From assembly GCF_025999835.1 (NCBI RefSeq), contig NZ_AP025628.1, positions 1,488,001 through 1,552,000 of the forward strand: 64,000 bases of DNA. Reading direction: 5' to 3'. The notes beneath the pieces were generated by a model. That model was not told the origin of the DNA. It did no database searches and was given only the letters and a program-made list of their open reading frames with translations. This DNA comes from Caldinitratiruptor microaerophilus (GTDB lineage Bacteria; Bacillota; Sulfobacillia; Symbiobacteriales; ZC4RG38). Of the stretch, positions 60,109-64,000 are shown piece by piece (positions within the stretch are counted from its first letter, which is position 1; each line of letters begins with the position of its first letter). Both the position numbers and the translations under genes were made by a program.

Positions 60109-62094
60109 GTGCGGACATCGTCTGTCTTCGCCCCGAGCCACGCCCAGGTGCTGGCGGGCTGGGAGGCCTTCCGCGACGGGCGGGAGCTGCCCCCCGGCGC
60201 CGTGCGTCCCACGATCCTGCGTTCCTGGGTCCGCTGCCGCAAGGCGGGACTCGAGCCCGAGCAGCTCGGCCGGATGCCGCCGATCCTGGACCGGGAGGCG
60301 CTCCGCCAGGCGCGCGAGCAGAGCGCCGCGCTCCTGGCCATCGCCGGCCCCGTGCTGCGCGACCTGCACGACATCGTTCGCGGCACCGGCTTCATCATCG
60401 CCCTGACCGACGGCCACGGCGTCGTCCTGGAGGTGCTCGGCGACCGCCAGAGCCTGGCCTACGCGGCCTCGATCGACCTGGTGGAGGGCTCCGACTGGAG
60501 CGAGCGCGTCTCCGGCACCAACGCCATGGGGCTGGCCCTCATCGAGCGGCGCCCGGTCCAGGTGGTCGGCTGCGAGCACTACCTGCGGCCCCTGCACATC
60601 CTCACCTGCTCGGCCGCCCCCATCTTCGACGCCGCCGGCGAGATCCTCGGCGTCCTCGACGTCACGGGACCCCGGGACCTCGCCCACGCGCACACCCTCG
60701 GCATGGTGATCGCCGCCGCCCGGGCCGTGGAGCGGCAGCTGCGGCTGGTGACGGTGACCAACGAGGTGGAGCGGCAGAGCCGCACGCTCGACGTTGCCCT
60801 GAACGCCATGCGCGACGGCATGCTCGTGGTCGACCAGCGCGGCCACGTCCTCCAGCTCAGCGCGCCGGCGGCGGCCCTGCTGGGGCTCGACCGCCAGTCG
60901 GCCGCCGGCTCCCATCTCTCCGAGCTCTTCGGCCCCCAGCGCTGGGTCACCGACCTCCTTCGCCGGGGGCTCGCCTTCCAGGACGAGGAGATCACTCTGA
61001 CGCGAGAGGAGCGTACCCTGCGGCTCCTTGCCAGCGCCCGCCCCATCGCCGCCGAGCGGGAGGGCCTGCAGGGCTTCGTGATCACCCTGCGGGAGGCCCG
61101 GGAAGTGAGCCGGCTCGTGCAGCGGGTGCGGGGGGACGTGGCCCGGTTCGAGCTCACGGACGTGCTCGGGATCTCCGAGGCCATCCACCGGGTCCGCCAG
61201 GAGGCGCAGCGGGCAGCGGCCTCCGACCTCACCGTCCTCATCATCGGGGAGAGCGGGACCGGGAAGGAGCTGCTCGCCCACGGCATCCACAACGCCAGCC
61301 GCCGCCGCGGGGGCCCGTTCGTGGCGGTCAACTGCGGGGCGATCCCGAAGAGTCTCCTCGAGAGCGAGCTGTTCGGGTACGAGGGCGGCGCCTTCACGGG
61401 AGCCGACCGCCAGGGCCGGCCGGGCAAGTTCGAGCTGGCGGACGGCGGCACGCTCTTCCTGGACGAGATCGGCGACATGCCCCTGGAGATGCAGGCGAGC
61501 CTCCTGCGGGTGCTGCAGGACCGCCGCGTGGTCCGGGTGGGCGGGTCCCGGGTGATCCCGGTTGACGTCCGGGTCATCGCCGCCACCCACCGCGACCTGC
61601 ACCGGGAGGTCGCCGAGGGCAACTTCCGGGCCGACCTCCTCTACCGGCTCGACGTGCTGACCATCCGCGTTCCGCCCCTGCGGGAGCGGCCCGGGGACGT
61701 ACGCTTCCTGCTCGAGACCCTCATCCGGCGCCGGACGGGCGGCCGGCGGCGCTTCTCGGACGAGGCCATGGAGGCGCTCTGCCACTACCACTGGCCCGGC
61801 AACGTCCGCGAGCTCGAGAACGTGCTGGAGAAGTGCCTGCACATGGCGGAGGGCGACGTGATCCGCCTGCGCGACCTGCCGCCCGACGTCCTGGAGGCCG
61901 CCGGAGGAGCCGGGGAGGGCAAGGCGCACGTGGCCCCCATCAGCGAGCTGGAACGCGAGGCGATCGCCCGCGCCTGCTGGCAGGCCGGCGGCAACCTGGC
62001 GGAGGCCGCCCGGCTCCTGGGGATCAGCCGGCCCACCCTGTACCGGAAGATCCGCAGCTACGGCATCCGCCTCCCCCGTCCGCTCCGCGCGTGA
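60109..62094 (+). CDS. Sigma-54-dependent transcriptional activator, AcoR-like
   Basis: About 661 residues. An N-terminal AcoR/GAF-type sensor (ILRSWVRCRKAGLEPEQ then LTDGHGVVLEVLGDRQ) is followed by a PAS domain (about 235-310) and an AAA+ domain with Walker A GESGTGKE (about 380). The sigma-54-contacting loop GAFTGA is near 427, with FLDEIGDM and LYRLDVLTIRVPPLRER. A Fis helix-turn-helix (LAEAARLLGISRPTLYRKI) closes it. GGAGGGAGG before the GTG at 60109 decides the start. Divergent from the C1-cofactor operon, it probably activates the promoter at 59769-59786 in response to an unknown small molecule. Confidence 0.9.
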   Translation: MRTSSVFAPSHAQVLAGWEAFRDGRELPPGAVRPTILRSWVRCRKAGLEPEQLGRMPPILDREALRQAREQSAALLAIAGPVLRDLHDIVRGTGFIIALTDGHGVVLEVLGDRQSLAYAASIDLVEGSDWSERVSGTNAMGLALIERRPVQVVGCEHYLRPLHILTCSAAPIFDAAGEILGVLDVTGPRDLAHAHTLGMVIAAARAVERQLRLVTVTNEVERQSRTLDVALNAMRDGMLVVDQRGHVLQLSAPAAALLGLDRQSAAGSHLSELFGPQRWVTDLLRRGLAFQDEEITLTREERTLRLLASARPIAAEREGLQGFVITLREAREVSRLVQRVRGDVARFELTDVLGISEAIHRVRQEAQRAAASDLTVLIIGESGTGKELLAHGIHNASRRRGGPFVAVNCGAIPKSLLESELFGYEGGAFTGADRQGRPGKFELADGGTLFLDEIGDMPLEMQASLLRVLQDRRVVRVGGSRVIPVDVRVIAATHRDLHREVAEGNFRADLLYRLDVLTIRVPPLRERPGDVRFLLETLIRRRTGGRRRFSDEAMEALCHYHWPGNVRELENVLEKCLHMAEGDVIRLRDLPPDVLEAAGGAGEGKAHVAPISELEREAIARACWQAGGNLAEAARLLGISRPTLYRKIRSYGIRLPRPLRA

Positions 62095-62112
62095 CCGCCG
62101 GCAGGAGGCCCC

Positions 62113-63654
62113 ATGACCGACCTGATCTTCCTGCCCGTGCCGCTGCCCCCTACGCCCGAGGCGGCGCTCGACGCGCTGCCGGAAGGGCCGGGGCGCGTGC
62201 TGCTGGAGAGCGCCGGCGGCCCCCCGGACATCTGTCGCCACTCCTTCGTCGCCGCCGCTCCGTTCGCGATCCTGCGGGGGCGCGGGCAGCGGTACACGCT
62301 GGCGACCGCCCGCCGGAGCCGGCGCATCGCCGGCCACCCCTTCCGCATCGTCGAGAGCCTCCTGGCCGAGCTCGCGGGAGATCCCGGGCACCGCTCCTGC
62401 GGGCTCGCCCCGCCCCTGGCCGCCGTCGCCCCGGGCGAACCCGTCCCGCCCTTCGCCGGCGGGGCGATCGGCTACCTGGCCTACGACCTGGGCCGTCAGG
62501 TGGAGCGCATCCCGGTGCAGGCCCGGGACGACCTCGGGCTCCCCGAGCTGTGGCTGGCATGGTACGACGCGGTGCTGGTGGTCGACCACGTCCGCCGGGA
62601 GGCGGCGGTCGTCGCCCGCCCCGTGCCCGGCCGCCCCGGGGCCGCGGTGCGGGCCGCCCGCCACCTGCGCGACCGGATCGAGCGCGCGGCCGCCGCCGGA
62701 TGGCCACAGGCCGGACGGCCGGCGCCGAGGTCCGGAGAAGTGTCGCCCGGCCCGCCCGCGTCCGGCGTGGCCACGCCGTGCGTGCGCTCCACCTTCACCC
62801 GGGCAGGCTTCGAGGCGGCCGTCCGCCGGGCCCGGGAGTACATCGCCGCCGGCGACATCTTCCAGGTGAACCTCGCCCAGCGCTTCTCCGCCCCGTGGGC
62901 CGCCGGCGCCCGGGCGCTGTACCGGCGGCTGCGGGCGGTGAATCCCGCCCCGTTCTCCGCCTACCTGGACTGCGGCGACCTCGCCGTCGTGAGCGCCTCC
63001 CCGGAGCGGTTCCTGCGGGTCGACCCGGCCACCCGCCGGGTGGAGACCCGGCCCATCAAGGGGACGCGCCGCCGCAGCCCCGTGCCCGCCGAGGACCAGC
63101 GCCTGGCCGCCGAGCTCCTCGCCAGCGAGAAGGACCGGGCCGAACTGGTGATGATCGTCGACCTCGAGCGCAACGACCTCGGGCGCGTGTGCGAGTACGG
63201 CAGCGTGCGGGTGCCGGACCTCCGGCGCCTGGAGGGCTACCCCACGGTCTGGCACACCGTGGCCACCGTCGAAGGCCGCCTCCTCCCCGGCGCCGGGCCG
63301 GCCGCCCTGCTGGCCGCCACGTTTCCCGGGGGCTCGATCACCGGGGCGCCCAAGGTGCGGGCGATGGAGATCATCGAGGAGCTCGAGCCCGTCCGGCGGG
63401 GCGTGTACACCGGGGCGATCGGCTGGTTCGGGTGGGACGGCGCGCTCGACCTGAACATCGCCATCCGCACCTTCACCGTGGTGCGGGGGGAGGCGCACTT
63501 CCACGCCGGGGGCGGCATCGTGGCCGACTCCGACCCGGCGGCGGAGTACGAGGAGACGCTGGCCAAGGCGCTCGGGCTCCTGCGGGCGCTGAGCGCCACC
63601 GGGCCGGCCGGAAGCGAGGTGGGCGGCGACGAGCCGGTTCGTCTGGCTGAGTAG
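62113..63654 (+). CDS. pabB: Aminodeoxychorismate synthase component I
   Basis: 513 residues of the chorismate-binding family: SRSTFTRAGF-type start of the catalytic domain, GDIFQVNLAQRFS, TRPIKGTRRR near residue 314, LVMIVDLERNDLGRV, FPGGSITGAPKVRAMEII and GAIGWFGWDGALDLNIAIRT. PIKGT (Lys) rather than PIAGT distinguishes PabB from TrpE. With PabA it makes 4-amino-4-deoxychorismate, the precursor of p-aminobenzoate. The ATG is 18 bp after the regulator gene. p-Aminobenzoate feeds folate and also H4MPT synthesis, a link to the divergent operon. Confidence 0.9.
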   Translation: MTDLIFLPVPLPPTPEAALDALPEGPGRVLLESAGGPPDICRHSFVAAAPFAILRGRGQRYTLATARRSRRIAGHPFRIVESLLAELAGDPGHRSCGLAPPLAAVAPGEPVPPFAGGAIGYLAYDLGRQVERIPVQARDDLGLPELWLAWYDAVLVVDHVRREAAVVARPVPGRPGAAVRAARHLRDRIERAAAAGWPQAGRPAPRSGEVSPGPPASGVATPCVRSTFTRAGFEAAVRRAREYIAAGDIFQVNLAQRFSAPWAAGARALYRRLRAVNPAPFSAYLDCGDLAVVSASPERFLRVDPATRRVETRPIKGTRRRSPVPAEDQRLAAELLASEKDRAELVMIVDLERNDLGRVCEYGSVRVPDLRRLEGYPTVWHTVATVEGRLLPGAGPAALLAATFPGGSITGAPKVRAMEIIEELEPVRRGVYTGAIGWFGWDGALDLNIAIRTFTVVRGEAHFHAGGGIVADSDPAAEYEETLAKALGLLRALSATGPAGSEVGGDEPVRLAE

Positions 63655-64000
63655 CGCCGGCGGCCTCGTCCCGGCGGAGGAGGCCGCGGTCTCCGTGCGG
63701 GACCGCGGCCTCCTCCTCGGCGACGGCCTGTTCGAGACGGCGCGGATCTACGCCGGCCGCGTGCCGCTCCTGGAGCGGCACCTGCAGCGCCTCCGCGAAG
63801 GGGCGGCCGTCCTGGGGATACCCGTCCCACGCGGGATCGAGGAGGCAGCCCTGCGAACCGTCGCCGCCTGCGCGGTGCGCGACGGGGTCCTGCGCGTCAC
63901 GCTCACCCGGGGACCGGGCCCCCGGGGCCTCGACCTGCCCCCGGAGCCCGCTCCCACCCTGCTCGTGCAGGTCGAACCCTTCGCCGGCCGGGCCCCAGAG
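63629..64000 (+). CDS. pabC: Aminodeoxychorismate lyase, partial, unusual start
   Basis: This fold-type IV PLP enzyme is cut by the window end. FVWLSSAGGLVPAEEAAVSV, RDRGLLLGDGLFETARIYAG and RVPLLERHLQRLREGA match PabC. The frame opens at a stop near 63590, and no ATG, GTG or TTG occurs before the family-typical N-terminus. Candidates are ACG (63629, GAGGTGG upstream) or CTG (63647). Its 5' end overlaps pabB in the +1 frame. A non-standard start, a programmed or sequencing frameshift, or a former PabB-PabC fusion are all possible. Confidence 0.8.

Noticed and set aside
59941..63504. A 1187-codon minus-strand open frame opposite the sigma-54 activator and pabB
   Set aside because: Composition is typical of an antisense shadow, and both plus-strand genes show intact family motifs.

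Overview
The window is about 70% G+C and densely coded, with few recognisable promoters. Gene content points to a high-GC, probably thermophilic or spore-former-related Bacillota lineage, of which Symbiobacteriales/Thermaerobacter-like bacteria are the nearest I can suggest. Supporting signs are an aroH-cmk-plsC-rpsA block, a four-S1-domain RpsA, two DUF3189 proteins beside a DUF512 radical-SAM protein, a Gram-positive-type LexA box on a mutasome operon, and AGGAGG ribosome binding sites with many GTG/TTG starts. The organism assignment is inference. I saw no rRNA, tRNA or CRISPR array.

Layout. 1-2000: the 5' part of a Wzz-like exopolysaccharide gene, a structured intergenic region with a compound repeat, and an FmdB zinc ribbon. 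2001-8631: a ROK regulator followed by SIS enzyme, binding protein, two permeases and PfkB kinase, in the gene order of the Bacillus frlBONMD fructosamine operon. 8701-12904: Der GTPase, a heptad-repeat coiled-coil protein, a decayed aquaporin, a signal-less binding protein and a DMT exporter. 13043-24055: a minus-strand L-rhamnose regulon (ABC importer, DeoR regulator, aldolase/dehydrogenase, isomerase, ASRT-family protein, kinase). 24083-24892: an 800-bp intergenic region holding a second copy of the compound repeat and a LexA-controlled promoter. 24893-30548: the SOS mutasome operon imuB-like, DUF6504, DUF72, dnaE2. 30555-45798: a degenerate sugar nucleotidyltransferase, DUF512 and DUF3189 proteins, a GT2 glycosyltransferase with a large insertion, topoisomerase III, an Nramp Mn transporter with a DtxR/MntR-like operator, a tandem USP, a Gly-Phe-Pro repeat protein, rpsA, plsC, cmk and aroH. 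45978-46693: a VapBC toxin-antitoxin pair.

47208-59720 is the most striking part: one long minus-strand operon of archaeal-type C1-cofactor genes with many 4-bp start/stop overlaps. In transcription order it encodes a glutaredoxin-like protein, a DUF2193-like protein, an aquaporin, formylmethanofuran dehydrogenase subunit B, a CitG-like protein, a membrane-free chemoreceptor signalling tip, MfnD-, MfnF- and MfnE-like methanofuran biosynthesis proteins, a pterin-reductase-like SDR, a dihydropteroate-synthase-like DUF6513 protein, DUF447 and an archaeal-type nucleotidyltransferase. A sigma-54-like promoter, upstream inverted repeats and a divergent AcoR-type sigma-54 activator suggest it is induced on demand. 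Next to the activator lie pabB and pabC. They make p-aminobenzoate, which is a precursor of tetrahydromethanopterin as well as folate.

Interpretation: a bacterium outside the classical methylotroph groups seems to carry a regulated methanofuran/tetrahydromethanopterin module. Its FwdB keeps the iron-sulphur and metal-ligand cysteines of the methanogen enzyme. The other Fwd/Fhc subunits, mch, mtd, fae and mptG are not in this window.
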